Shown here one piece after another: positions 1-6,144 of a DNA stretch of 6,696 nt. The notes beneath the pieces are model-generated. The model had not been told where the DNA came from. It ran no database searches and worked only from the letters and a program-made list of their open reading frames with translations. Made by a program: the position numbers and the translations under genes. The DNA is from Lachnospiraceae bacterium UBA6452 (GTDB taxonomy: Bacteria > Bacillota > Clostridia > Lachnospirales > Lachnospiraceae). The stretch lies in the NCBI GenBank assembly GCA_002441865.1, contig DJNY01000206.1, positions 1 through 6,696 on the forward strand, read 5' to 3'. Position 1 is the stretch's first letter; the number at the start of each line of letters is the position of its first letter.

Positions 1-2
1 AA

Positions 3-557
3 AATACGCCCTTTGTATTTCGTTGTATCAACAGGCTGGACAGAGATACGTCCGGGCTTACGATCGTGGCAAAGCATATGGTGAGCGGTGCGATCCTGGG
101 ACAGCAGGTTGCGGCAAAATCCCTGCAGGGAGAGCGGGCAAAGGGGATCAGCAGAGAATATTATGCGATCGTAAAAGGGAAAGTAACGCCTCCTGCGGGT
201 GTGATCGATGCGCCGATCGGGCGGAAGGAAAGCTCATGCCTTGAGCGTATGATAGATTTTGAACACGGAGACAGGGCGGTAACGCATTACCGTGTGGCAG
301 CGGAGGCTAACGGACACAGTCTGCTTGCACTTGTGCTGGAGACGGGCAGGACGCATCAGATCCGCGTGCATCTCAAATATCTGGGCTATCCACTGATCGG
401 AGATTATCTGTACAACCCGGATAAAGAGCTGATCGGCAGACAGGCGCTGCATGCGCATAAGATCAGCTTTACGCATCCGATCACCGGGGAGCGTATGGAG
501 TTTACCGCGCCAATGCCGGCGGATATGCAGCATGTGCTTGCACCGCATGAAATATGA
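3..557 (+). CDS. RluA-family RNA pseudouridine synthase, C-terminal part (5' end outside window)
   Basis: This enzyme isomerises uridine to pseudouridine in rRNA or tRNA in the cytoplasm. The frame is open from base 3, so the gene begins to the left of the window; 184 residues are visible, against about 300 for full-length family members, so roughly the N-terminal third is missing. Near the visible N terminus is INRLDRDTSGL (bases 27-59), the family's catalytic motif, with the Asp of RLD as the expected catalytic residue. The usual His before RLD is Asn here. Further on come TGRTHQIRVHL and the YLGYPLIGDYLYN segment, both hallmarks of RluA/RluC/RluD-type enzymes. A GTG at base 66 is not the start, because the catalytic motif lies upstream of it in frame. 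The family is certain. The target uridine cannot be told from this fragment. The gene ends in TGA, 176 bases before murI. Confidence 0.93.
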   Translation, partial: NTPFVFRCINRLDRDTSGLTIVAKHMVSGAILGQQVAAKSLQGERAKGISREYYAIVKGKVTPPAGVIDAPIGRKESSCLERMIDFEHGDRAVTHYRVAAEANGHSLLALVLETGRTHQIRVHLKYLGYPLIGDYLYNPDKELIGRQALHAHKISFTHPITGERMEFTAPMPADMQHVLAPHEI

Positions 558-565
558 TTTATAAT
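538..565 (+). promoter_or_regulatory. candidate promoter for the murI leader
   Basis: A perfect TATAAT lies at 560-565, just after the stop codon of the pseudouridine synthase gene. TTGCAC at 538-543 sits 16 bases upstream as a poor -35 match (3 of 6 consensus bases). If it is used, transcription would start near base 572 and give murI a leader of about 160 bases containing the folded element at 567-678. The -35 is weak, so this is a suggestion only; read-through from the upstream gene is the alternative. Confidence 0.35.
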
Positions 566-566
566 A

Positions 567-678
567 ACGATATGAGCATAAAAGTGGGATGATAATCCCA
601 CGATATGCGAATATTGGGTAGAATTGTGGGAGTGCGTAGCACGGAACAATTCGTAGGCATCAAACTCGTGGATATCGT
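567..678 (+). other. structured intergenic element: closing stem enclosing two hairpins
   Basis: Three sets of complementary segments nest in 112 bases. An outer stem pairs ACGATATGAG (567-576) with CTC (665-667) and ATATCGT (672-678), with GTGG bulged out. Inside it, hairpin 1 pairs GTGGGAT (584-590) with ATCCCAC (595-601) across a GATA loop. Hairpin 2 pairs GAATTGT (621-627) with ACAATTC (646-652), and inside it GTGC (632-635) pairs with GCAC (639-642) across GTA. No hairpin is followed by a T-run, so it is not a normal intrinsic terminator. It could be a structured 5' leader or small RNA, or a palindromic dispersed repeat with terminal inverted arms. I do not recognise it as a known riboswitch class. 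Confidence 0.55.
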
Positions 679-733
679 AGAGAAGCAGGTAATATCTACT
701 AAATTATCATAGAAATAAAACAGGGATACAAAA

Positions 734-1528
734 ATGGAACAAAACAAAGAAAAAGAACTGCCGATTGGATTTATGGATTCAGGACTGGGCGGGATCAGCG
801 TACTGAAGGCAGCAGTGCAGATCATGCCAAATGAAGATTTTATTTATTTTGGAGATTCCAAAAACGCGCCATATGGTGTGAAAGACCGGGAAAAGATCAG
901 AGAGCTGACCTTTCACGTGGTGGAAAATCTGATGGAGCAGGGGATCAAGGGGCTGGCGGTCGCCTGTAATACGGCGACAAGTGCTGCGGTAAAGGACTTA
1001 CGGCTGATGTATCCGGAGCTCCCGCTTGTCGGGATCGAGCCGGCGATCAAGCCGGCGGTCAGCAACTATAAGGGCGGCGAGATCTTAGTGCTGGCAACGC
1101 CTATGACGATCCGGCAGGAGAAATTTCACAATCTGCTCGGACTGTACAAGGAGCAGGCGCATATCATTCCCGTGCCATGTGCCGGGCTGATGGAATTTGT
1201 CGAGGAAGGACATCTGGATGGTGAGTTTCTGGATGCTTACTTTTCCAAATATCTGCTCCCTTACATAACGGATAAAACAGAGACGATCGTACTCGGTTGT
1301 ACCCATTATCCGTTCCTCAGACCGCATCTTCGTGAATTTCTGGGAAACAGGAAGATCGAGATCATTGATGGCAGCATGGGAACGGCAAAAGAGCTGAAAA
1401 GGCGCCTTGGCGAAAAAAATCTGCTCCACGCAGAAAAACGGGAGCAGAAGATCATCTTTGAAAATTCTATGGAAAAGCAGGAAATGATCGACCTGAGCTG
1501 GAAGCTTCTCCGTCTGCCGATCGATTAA
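734..1528 (+). CDS. murI: glutamate racemase
   Basis: MurI interconverts L- and D-glutamate without a cofactor and supplies D-Glu for the peptidoglycan stem peptide in the cytoplasm. The protein has 264 residues, normal for the family. The signatures appear in the expected order: DSGLGGISVL (15-24, with the conserved Asp15), YFGDSKNAPYG (38-48), ACNTATS with catalytic Cys78, and GCTHYP with catalytic Cys189 and the adjoining His191. Both catalytic cysteines are present, so the enzyme should be active. The start is the ATG at 734, with AGGGA at 722-726 as a modest ribosome binding site 7 bases upstream and the family's N-terminal motif beginning soon after. It is preceded by the folded 112-base element and faces the minus-strand phosphatase gene convergently. 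No cell-wall gene is next to it. The short charged N-terminal extension (MEQNKEKEL) is ordinary. Confidence 0.96.
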   Translation: MEQNKEKELPIGFMDSGLGGISVLKAAVQIMPNEDFIYFGDSKNAPYGVKDREKIRELTFHVVENLMEQGIKGLAVACNTATSAAVKDLRLMYPELPLVGIEPAIKPAVSNYKGGEILVLATPMTIRQEKFHNLLGLYKEQAHIIPVPCAGLMEFVEEGHLDGEFLDAYFSKYLLPYITDKTETIVLGCTHYPFLRPHLREFLGNRKIEIIDGSMGTAKELKRRLGEKNLLHAEKREQKIIFENSMEKQEMIDLSWKLLRLPID

Positions 1529-1567
1529 AGTGTTAATTGCAAATATTGTTTACATTAGATAGCGGCC

Positions 1568-1591
1568 CCCATTGATGTTAGGCATAATGGG
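1568..1591. terminator. stem-loop between convergent genes, possible weak terminator
   Basis: CCCATT (1568-1573) and ATG (1575-1577) pair with CAT (1583-1585) and AATGGG (1586-1591). This gives a 9-bp stem with one bulged G and a TTAGG loop, midway between the ends of murI and the phosphatase gene. The position suits a shared transcript end, but neither strand has a T-run after the stem, so termination is inferred from place and shape only. Confidence 0.35.
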
Positions 1592-1595
1592 AAGC

Positions 1596-2198
1596 TCATT
1601 TGCCAAGTAGTGCACGTAGTTTCGCAGAGGTTTCCTCATAAGAGGTAAACTGCAGTGCCTGCAGTCCAAACGCTTTTGCACCGGCGATATTTTTGGCACG
1701 GTCATCGATAAAAACAGTTTCCTGCGGTAAAATACCGAATTTTTCGCAGGTATAGGCATAAATTTCACGGTCAGGCTTGATCATCTTACATTGATACGAA
1801 AACAAAGCATCATCCACGTACTGCAAGAATGTCATGAGATGCCTTGTTTTTTTATATAATTCTTCTGCGTAATTAGACAGGATGTAAACAGGATAGCCCT
1901 GCTCTTTTAAAGATTTTACCCAGCCATCCGCATAGGAAAGCGGGAAAAGGGTTTCTTTTGTGCGCCCGGCAATTTCCCGGATCAGAGCTTCCTGCGCAGG
2001 GTCTGCCTTGATAAATTCCTGCAGGGCTTCTTTTTCCGTTACAGTTCCTTTATCAAGCTGATCCCACAGCGGATGGGTAAATACGCAGCGCATGGCAGTT
2101 TCCTGCTGCTCTCCTGTATACCCTGCTTCTCTTAAAAACCGCTCCGGATCAAAATCGAGCAGTACATTTCCAACATCAAACAATATATTTTTGATCAT
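1596..2198 (-). CDS. HAD-superfamily (subfamily IA) phosphatase, YihX-like
   Basis: This is a 200-residue haloacid dehalogenase-type hydrolase, probably a cytoplasmic phosphatase acting on a small phosphorylated metabolite. The four HAD motifs are visible: FDVGNVLLDFD with nucleophile Asp8, ILSN (106-109) with Ser108, Lys141 in KPDREIY, and FIDDRAKNI with Asp165 and Asp166. Gly10 replaces the second motif I Asp, as in YihX/sEH-N-type members, whose motif reads DLGNV or similar. The helical cap lies between motifs I and II (about 15-90), typical of subfamily IA. YihX of E. coli dephosphorylates alpha-glucose-1-phosphate; that substrate is only a guess here. The start ATG (2196-2198 on the plus strand) has AAGGAG at 2209-2214, 10 bases upstream. 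The gene is monocistronic, convergent with murI and divergent from the sensor kinase gene. Confidence 0.88.
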   Translation of the reverse strand: MIKNILFDVGNVLLDFDPERFLREAGYTGEQQETAMRCVFTHPLWDQLDKGTVTEKEALQEFIKADPAQEALIREIAGRTKETLFPLSYADGWVKSLKEQGYPVYILSNYAEELYKKTRHLMTFLQYVDDALFSYQCKMIKPDREIYAYTCEKFGILPQETVFIDDRAKNIAGAKAFGLQALQFTSYEETSAKLRALLGK

Positions 2199-2261
2199 TC
2201 GTAAAATGCTCCTTATATTTCTTTTATCTTTACAGTATCCGGTATATAAATATAACGATTT

Positions 2262-2267
2262 ATTATA
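2262..2267 (-). promoter_or_regulatory. candidate -10 box for the HAD phosphatase gene
   Basis: Read on the minus strand this is a perfect TATAAT, 63 bases upstream of the phosphatase start codon, in AT-rich DNA. No recognisable TTGACA lies 16-18 bases further upstream (the hexamer there is AAAAAC), so support rests on the -10 alone. Confidence 0.3.
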
Positions 2268-2376
2268 AAATGAAGGAATAAGCCGTTTTTTACGGATATT
2301 GCTTTACCGGAAAATCATAACACACTGCAGTTTTGAATGCAAAGCATCCTTTGCTGATTCTTAACCGGTAACTGTT

Positions 2377-2382
2377 TATAAT
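2377..2382 (+). promoter_or_regulatory. candidate -10 box for the sensor kinase operon
   Basis: TATAAT lies 20 bases before the kinase start codon, which would leave a very short leader of about 14 bases that still contains the GGGAGG ribosome binding site at 2392-2397. The only -35-like sequence, TTGCTG at 2351-2356, is 20 bases away, too far for normal use. The promoter may therefore need an activator, possibly the operon's own response regulator; that is inference. Confidence 0.4.
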
Positions 2383-2402
2383 GTATTGTATGGGAGGCCA
2401 CC

Positions 2403-3464
2403 ATGAACAAAAACATAAGAATAAACATACTGAAAACGGTTTTGATACCGTCTGTATGTCTGCTTGTCTGCATTATCATAGAGCACTATTTCGCGGTTGA
2501 TATGGTAGCGCCTGCGATCATGGCACTTGCAGTATTTCTTGTTTCGCGTGTAACAGAAGGGTATGTTTACGGTATTATTGCGTCGATCCTGAGTGTTCTG
2601 GCGCTGAATTTTGTATTTGCATTTCCATATTTTGCATTTAACTTCAGTATACCGGAAAATATCATATCCGCACTGATCATGCTGATCATAACGATCATGA
2701 CAAGCACTGTAATGGCACAGCTGAAATGGCAGGAAAAGGTACGTGCGGAGAGCGCAAAGGAAAAAATGCGTGGCAATCTGCTCCGTGCAGTATCGCATGA
2801 TTTCAGAACACCGCTTACAACGATCTATGGTTCCAGTACAACGATCATGGAAAATTTTGATCATCTGACAAAGGAGCAGATCCTGCAGCTTACGACGGGT
2901 ATCAGAGAAGATGCGCAATGGCTCATGAATATGGTTGAAAATATTCTGTCCATTACAAGAATTGATAACGGAGGTGTCAGGCTCAAAAAAAATTCCGTAG
3001 TCCTGGAAGAGCTGATCAACTCTGTACTGGTGAAATTTAAGAAAAGATATCCAAACCAGAAGGTTACCGTGTCAATTCCGGATGAATTTATCAGTATTCC
3101 GATGGATGCGGTGCTGATCGAGCAGGTTATCATCAATATTCTGGAAAACGCTGTGCAGCATGCGCAGGGAATGACAGAGCTTTCCCTGACGGTTCATACG
3201 GAAGGCGGAAAAGTTATTTTTGAGATCACCGACAATGGTTGTGGTATTCCCAAAGAACGGTTAAAGAGCATTTTCAAAGATTACTTTGAGATCAAAGATG
3301 CTCCCGTGGATCATAATAAGAAGAGTATGGGAATCGGACTTGCGGTGTGTGCATCCATTATAAAGGCACATGATGGTGAAATCTCCGTGGAAAACCGGGA
3401 AGAAGGCGGATGTACCTTCCGATTTACGCTTGATGAGGAGGACAGCTTAAGTGAACAGCTATAA
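2403..3464 (+). CDS. sensor histidine kinase with DUF4118 (KdpD-like) membrane domain
   Basis: This 353-residue membrane kinase autophosphorylates on His and passes the phosphate to the response regulator encoded next to it. Residues about 10-105 form four hydrophobic segments (about 12-30, 37-50, 56-78 and 86-105), matching the DUF4118 four-helix domain of KdpD. The HisKA domain follows with SHDFRTPLT and phospho-accepting His132. The ATPase domain shows the N box NILENAVQHA (245-254), DNGCGIP (277-283) and GIGLAVC (310-316). Full KdpD has about 900 residues with a cytoplasmic KdpD and Usp region before the membrane helices; that whole region is absent, and the start is secure because GGGAGG lies 5 bases before the ATG. 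It therefore corresponds to the C-terminal half of KdpD. No kdpFABC is seen in the window, so a potassium role is only possible. The 3' end overlaps the regulator gene by 14 bases. Confidence 0.9.
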   Translation: MNKNIRINILKTVLIPSVCLLVCIIIEHYFAVDMVAPAIMALAVFLVSRVTEGYVYGIIASILSVLALNFVFAFPYFAFNFSIPENIISALIMLIITIMTSTVMAQLKWQEKVRAESAKEKMRGNLLRAVSHDFRTPLTTIYGSSTTIMENFDHLTKEQILQLTTGIREDAQWLMNMVENILSITRIDNGGVRLKKNSVVLEELINSVLVKFKKRYPNQKVTVSIPDEFISIPMDAVLIEQVIINILENAVQHAQGMTELSLTVHTEGGKVIFEITDNGCGIPKERLKSIFKDYFEIKDAPVDHNKKSMGIGLAVCASIIKAHDGEISVENREEGGCTFRFTLDEEDSLSEQL

Positions 3465-4146
3465 GATTCTTGTAATAGAAGATGAAAAGAATATTTGCAA
3501 TTTTATGAAAATGATCTTTGAGACCAATGATTATCAGGTCATTATGGCACAGAACGGAAAGAACGGGTTGACAATGTTTTTTTCGCATAATCCGGATCTT
3601 GTCATTCTGGATCTGGGACTTCCTGATATGGACGGAATTGAGATCATTCAGAAAATCCGTGCAAAAAATGATACACCGATCGTTGTTCTGTCAGCCCGGA
3701 CCGATGAGTCTGATAAAGTGGAAGCACTGGATCTCGGTGCCAACGATTATGTGACAAAGCCATTCGGAACCGCGGAGCTTCTGGCAAGAGTCCGTGCGAC
3801 ACTTAGGAACAGTCGTTTTCAGGGTACAGGTAAAAGCGTGCGGGAATCTTTTTCTCTGTATGACATGGAGATCGAATATGATGCAAGAAAAGTTTCGATC
3901 GCGGGAGAAGAGATCAAACTGACACAGACAGAATATAATATTGTACAGCTGTTGGCGCTGCATGCAGGAAAGGTGCTTACCTATGCAGAAATCATCAAAA
4001 AGGTGTGGGGCTATTCCGATTATGGCAGTGTAAAAAAATTGCAGGTCAATATGGCAAATATCCGGAAGAAATTCGGAGAAAAGCCGGGTGAATATAAATA
4101 CATATTAAACGAACTTGGAGTCGGTTACCGCATGAATGATGTCTGA
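3451..4146 (+). CDS. OmpR/KdpE-type response regulator
   Basis: This 231-residue cytoplasmic DNA-binding regulator is the partner of the kinase encoded just upstream. The receiver domain (about 4-117) has the acidic pair Glu10-Asp11, phospho-accepting Asp54 in LVILDLGLPDMDG, Ser81 in place of the usual Thr/Ser switch residue, and Lys103 in VTKPF. The winged-helix effector domain (about 137-228) contains KLTQTEYNIVQLLALHAGKV, VWGYSDYGSVKKLQVNMANI and the C-terminal GVGYRM. The pattern is closest to KdpE, in line with the KdpD-like kinase. It starts at GTG 3451, inside the kinase reading frame, with GAGGAGGA (3435-3442) 8 bases upstream; the overlap suggests translational coupling. Target sites cannot be assigned, although the operon's own promoter, which lacks a good -35, is a natural candidate. 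Confidence 0.94.
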   Translation: MNSYKILVIEDEKNICNFMKMIFETNDYQVIMAQNGKNGLTMFFSHNPDLVILDLGLPDMDGIEIIQKIRAKNDTPIVVLSARTDESDKVEALDLGANDYVTKPFGTAELLARVRATLRNSRFQGTGKSVRESFSLYDMEIEYDARKVSIAGEEIKLTQTEYNIVQLLALHAGKVLTYAEIIKKVWGYSDYGSVKKLQVNMANIRKKFGEKPGEYKYILNELGVGYRMNDV

Positions 4147-4163
4147 AAAGGAGGATTATCATA

Positions 4164-4289
4164 ATGGCGGAAAATATTTTTGCCGGTCTCATGGGTCTGG
4201 CAGTGATTGCTGCAGGCGTATGGGGATGGAAACTGGAACATGGCAAATCAAAGAAAAATGAACAGACGGAACAGAAAGAAGTCAAATAA
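4164..4289 (+). CDS. small single-span membrane protein (41 aa), unrecognised
   Basis: A 41-codon gene follows the response regulator by 17 bases. AAGGAGG (4148-4154) lies 9 bases before the ATG, one of the best ribosome binding sites in the window. The protein has a short N terminus, one hydrophobic segment at about residues 5-22 (IFAGLMGLAVIAAGVWGW), then a hydrophilic tail rich in Lys, Glu and Gln (23-41). The tail should lie in the cytoplasm by the positive-inside rule (several Lys after the span, acidic Glu3 before it). It is cotranscribed with the kinase and regulator, and an intrinsic terminator follows 10 bases after its stop, so it is the last gene of the operon. I do not recognise the family. 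It recalls small accessory proteins such as KdpF or kinase-modulating peptides only in size and topology. Function is unknown; an accessory or feedback role for the kinase is inferred from position. Confidence 0.8.
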   Translation: MAENIFAGLMGLAVIAAGVWGWKLEHGKSKKNEQTEQKEVK

Positions 4290-4298
4290 CAGGACATG

Positions 4299-4325
4299 AA
4301 AAGGCGGGTTAACCTGCCTTTTTTC
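4299..4325 (+). terminator. intrinsic terminator of the two-component operon
   Basis: AAGGCGGG and CCTGCCTT pair (one G-U) around a TTAA loop and are followed by a run of T; an A-run precedes the stem. It sits 10 bases after the stop of the small membrane protein gene and separates the two plus-strand operons. Confidence 0.93.
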
Positions 4326-4334
4326 TTTTGGAAG

Positions 4335-4366
4335 ATGCGGCGTCACGTCAGCATCGGCGCACGTCA
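4335..4366 (+). repeat. tandem imperfect repeat upstream of the reductase promoter
   Basis: GATGCGGCGTCACGTCA (about 4334-4350) is followed directly by GCATCGGCGCACGTCA (4351-4366). The two units share GGCG and CACGTCA and differ by a one-base indel and a few changes. They end 8 bases before the -35 hexamer, a place where activators often bind, but a chance duplication is also possible. Confidence 0.45.
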
Positions 4367-4374
4367 AAAAATGC

Positions 4375-4405
4375 TTGACCTCAAGTCAGCTTTAGGATAT
4401 ATAAT
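4375..4405 (+). promoter_or_regulatory. MerR-family-type promoter with SoxR-like operator in a 19-base spacer
   Basis: TTGACC (4375-4380) and TATAAT (4400-4405) are separated by exactly 19 bases, longer than the usual 17. Such long spacers are the mark of promoters activated by MerR-family proteins, which twist the DNA to realign the two boxes. Within it, at 4379-4396, lies CCTCAAGTCAGCTTTAGG, an inverted repeat with arms CCTCAAG and CTTTAGG (one mismatch). It matches 15 of 18 positions of the well-known SoxR box CCTCAAGTTAACTTGAGG. It drives the reductase gene 45 bases downstream. No MerR-type regulator gene lies in the window. The regulator need not be SoxR itself, since related MerR proteins use similar arms. 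Confidence 0.82.
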
Positions 4406-4450
4406 AATCCATAATGAGAAAAATTAGCAAGAGGAAAGGAGTATCTTAGG

Positions 4451-5569
4451 ATGGATAAGATCAAGAAAAACTTTGGTTTTGGCTGTATGCGTCTTCCTAT
4501 GAAGGGAGATCAGGTAGATACGGAAGAAACCTGCCGTATGGTAGATGCATTCCTGGATGCGGGATTCAATTACTTTGATACGGCGCATGGCTATCTGGAC
4601 GGCAAAAGTGAGCTTGCGTTAAAGGATTGTCTGACAAGCCGCTATCCGCGTGACCGTTATATCCTGACAAATAAGCTGACAAACTTTTATTTTAAGAAGG
4701 AGGAAGAGATCCGTCCTTTCTTTGAAAGCCAGCTTGCAGCATGTGGTGTGGATTATTTTGATTTTTATCTTATGCACGCCCAGAATGAGGAGATCTTTAA
4801 ATTCTTCAAATCCTGCCATGCTTATGAGACTGCATTTGAGCTGAAAAAAGAAGGCAGGATCCGTCACGTTGGTATTTCCTTCCATGACAGAGCAGAGATC
4901 CTGGAGCAGATCCTGACAGAATACCCGGAGATCGAAGTTGTACAGATCCAGTTTAACTACGTCGATTATGATGATCCGGCTGTACAGAGCAGGAAGTGTT
5001 ATGAAGTCTGTCGGAAATTCAACAAACCGGTGCTTGTTATGGAGCCTGTCAAGGGCGGCAATCTGGTCAATTTACCGGAAGAGGCAAAGAAGGTCATCGA
5101 GGATCTGCACGGAGGCAGTCCTGCCAGCTATGCGATCCGTTTTGCAGCAGGTTTCCCGGGCATGATGATGGTACTTTCCGGTATGAGCAGTCTTGCACAG
5201 ATGCAGGACAATATCAGTTTCATGAAGGATTTCAAGCCTTTGGATGAAACAGAAATGGAAGCAGTGAAGAAAGTACAGGCGATCTTCAGAGGCATGAATC
5301 TGATCCCTTGTACTGCCTGTCGGTATTGTACCGCCGGCTGTCCGAAGAAGATTTCCATTCCGGATCTGTTTGCCATCATGAATACAAAGCAGCTCTATCA
5401 TGACTGGAACGCTGATTATTATTATAATGCAGTACATACTTCACCGGGCAGAAAGGCTTCCGACTGTATCAAGTGCGGAAAATGTGAAAAAGCCTGTCCG
5501 CAGCATCTGCAGATCCGCAAGCTGCTTGAAGAAGTTGCGAAAGAATTTGAAAATAAGCAGGGAGAATAA
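4451..5569 (+). CDS. aldo/keto reductase with C-terminal double 4Fe-4S ferredoxin domain
   Basis: This 372-residue cytoplasmic oxidoreductase has an aldo/keto reductase barrel (about 6-275) with the catalytic tetrad in place: Asp43 and Tyr48 in FDTAHGYLDG, Lys75 in LTNKL and His109 in YLMHA. A ferredoxin-like tail follows with two complete CxxCxxCxxxCP motifs, Cys287/290/293/297 and Cys339/342/345/349, which should hold two 4Fe-4S clusters. Proteins of this build are common in anaerobic Firmicutes; the clusters may carry electrons to or from the barrel. The substrate is unknown. AAAGGAG (4435-4441) lies 9 bases before the ATG. It is the first gene of an operon driven by a MerR-type promoter, which points to induction by reactive carbonyls, oxidants or redox-cycling compounds. 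The next gene starts 11 bases after its stop. Confidence 0.92.
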   Translation: MDKIKKNFGFGCMRLPMKGDQVDTEETCRMVDAFLDAGFNYFDTAHGYLDGKSELALKDCLTSRYPRDRYILTNKLTNFYFKKEEEIRPFFESQLAACGVDYFDFYLMHAQNEEIFKFFKSCHAYETAFELKKEGRIRHVGISFHDRAEILEQILTEYPEIEVVQIQFNYVDYDDPAVQSRKCYEVCRKFNKPVLVMEPVKGGNLVNLPEEAKKVIEDLHGGSPASYAIRFAAGFPGMMMVLSGMSSLAQMQDNISFMKDFKPLDETEMEAVKKVQAIFRGMNLIPCTACRYCTAGCPKKISIPDLFAIMNTKQLYHDWNADYYYNAVHTSPGRKASDCIKCGKCEKACPQHLQIRKLLEEVAKEFENKQGE

Positions 5570-5580
5570 GGAGAGATAAC

Positions 5581-6144
5581 ATGTCAAACACAAAAACATT
5601 AGTAATGCCGCGTCTTTCCGTTAAGACACAGACATTTGCAACCATAGGCGCAGTTGTTGCTGCAGTTTTACTGCCACAGATCCTGCATCTGGTCGGCGCT
5701 GTTTCCGGAATGGGCACAGCACTCGGTGAAACCTTTTTACCGATGCATCTGCCGATCATCTTAGTTGGTCTTTTAGCAGGCCCTTACGCCGGTGCGATCG
5801 CCGGAATGATCAGTCCGCTTTTAAGCTTCGCGGTAACAGGAATGCCCGGAGCTGCCATGCTTCCGTTTATGATGATCGAGCTGTTCGCTTACGGACTTCT
5901 GGCAGGACTTCTGCGTACAAAATCTATGCCAACGATCGTGAAAGTACTGGCTGTACAGATTGGCGGCCGCGCGATCCGTGCAGTTGCGATCTGCTTCGCT
6001 GTTTATGTGATCGGAAGCAATAAGATTCCGGTTTCTATTATTTTCAGCAGTATCAGAGTCGGTCTGATCGGACTGCTTCTGCAGTGGGCACTTATTCCAC
6101 TCATCATTTACCGCGTGGAGGACGCAGCAAGACATGAAGGCTGA
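5581..6144 (+). CDS. ECF transporter S component (substrate-binding membrane subunit)
   Basis: This 187-residue integral membrane protein is very hydrophobic, with about five to six membrane segments (roughly 18-38, 54-82, 91-111, 119-144 and 155-178). The stretch LPMHLPIILVGLLAGPYAGAIAG, SPLLSFAVTGMPG and the following MMIELFAYGLLAGLL (97-111) match the ECF S-component family related to PanT and similar vitamin-binding subunits. Such a protein binds a vitamin or other micronutrient and works with a shared energising module (EcfA, EcfA', EcfT), which must be encoded elsewhere since none is here. The ligand cannot be predicted. AAGGAG (5568-5573) overlaps the stop of the reductase gene and sits 7 bases before the ATG. 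The gene end overlaps the DUF1893 gene by 11 bases. It is probably cotranscribed with both neighbours. Confidence 0.85.
   Translation: MSNTKTLVMPRLSVKTQTFATIGAVVAAVLLPQILHLVGAVSGMGTALGETFLPMHLPIILVGLLAGPYAGAIAGMISPLLSFAVTGMPGAAMLPFMMIELFAYGLLAGLLRTKSMPTIVKVLAVQIGGRAIRAVAICFAVYVIGSNKIPVSIIFSSIRVGLIGLLLQWALIPLIIYRVEDAARHEG

Noticed and set aside
66..557. A complete short gene starting at GTG 66
   Set aside because: The same frame is open back to base 3 and contains the essential RLDRDTSG motif, so this is the tail of a longer gene cut by the window edge.
584..601. Hairpin 1 as the terminator of the pseudouridine synthase gene
   Set aside because: The 7-bp stem is perfect, but no T-run follows it; the sequence after the stem is GATATGCG.
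2283..2295. CCGT/ACGG stem around a T5 loop as a regulatory hairpin
   Set aside because: A 4-bp stem is too short to separate from chance in this AT-rich gap.
2376..2918. A 180-codon minus-strand reading frame opposite the sensor kinase gene
   Set aside because: It is rich in Cys, His, Arg and Tyr with no domain pattern, and lies wholly antisense to a gene with clear motifs and a ribosome binding site.
4164..4289. Calling the small membrane protein KdpF
   Set aside because: Only size and single-span topology agree; the Kdp ATPase genes that accompany KdpF are absent and the sequence shows no convincing match.
5072..5437. A minus-strand reading frame opposite the reductase gene
   Set aside because: The protein has no recognisable motif, and the plus-strand gene here carries an intact catalytic tetrad and Fe-S motifs.
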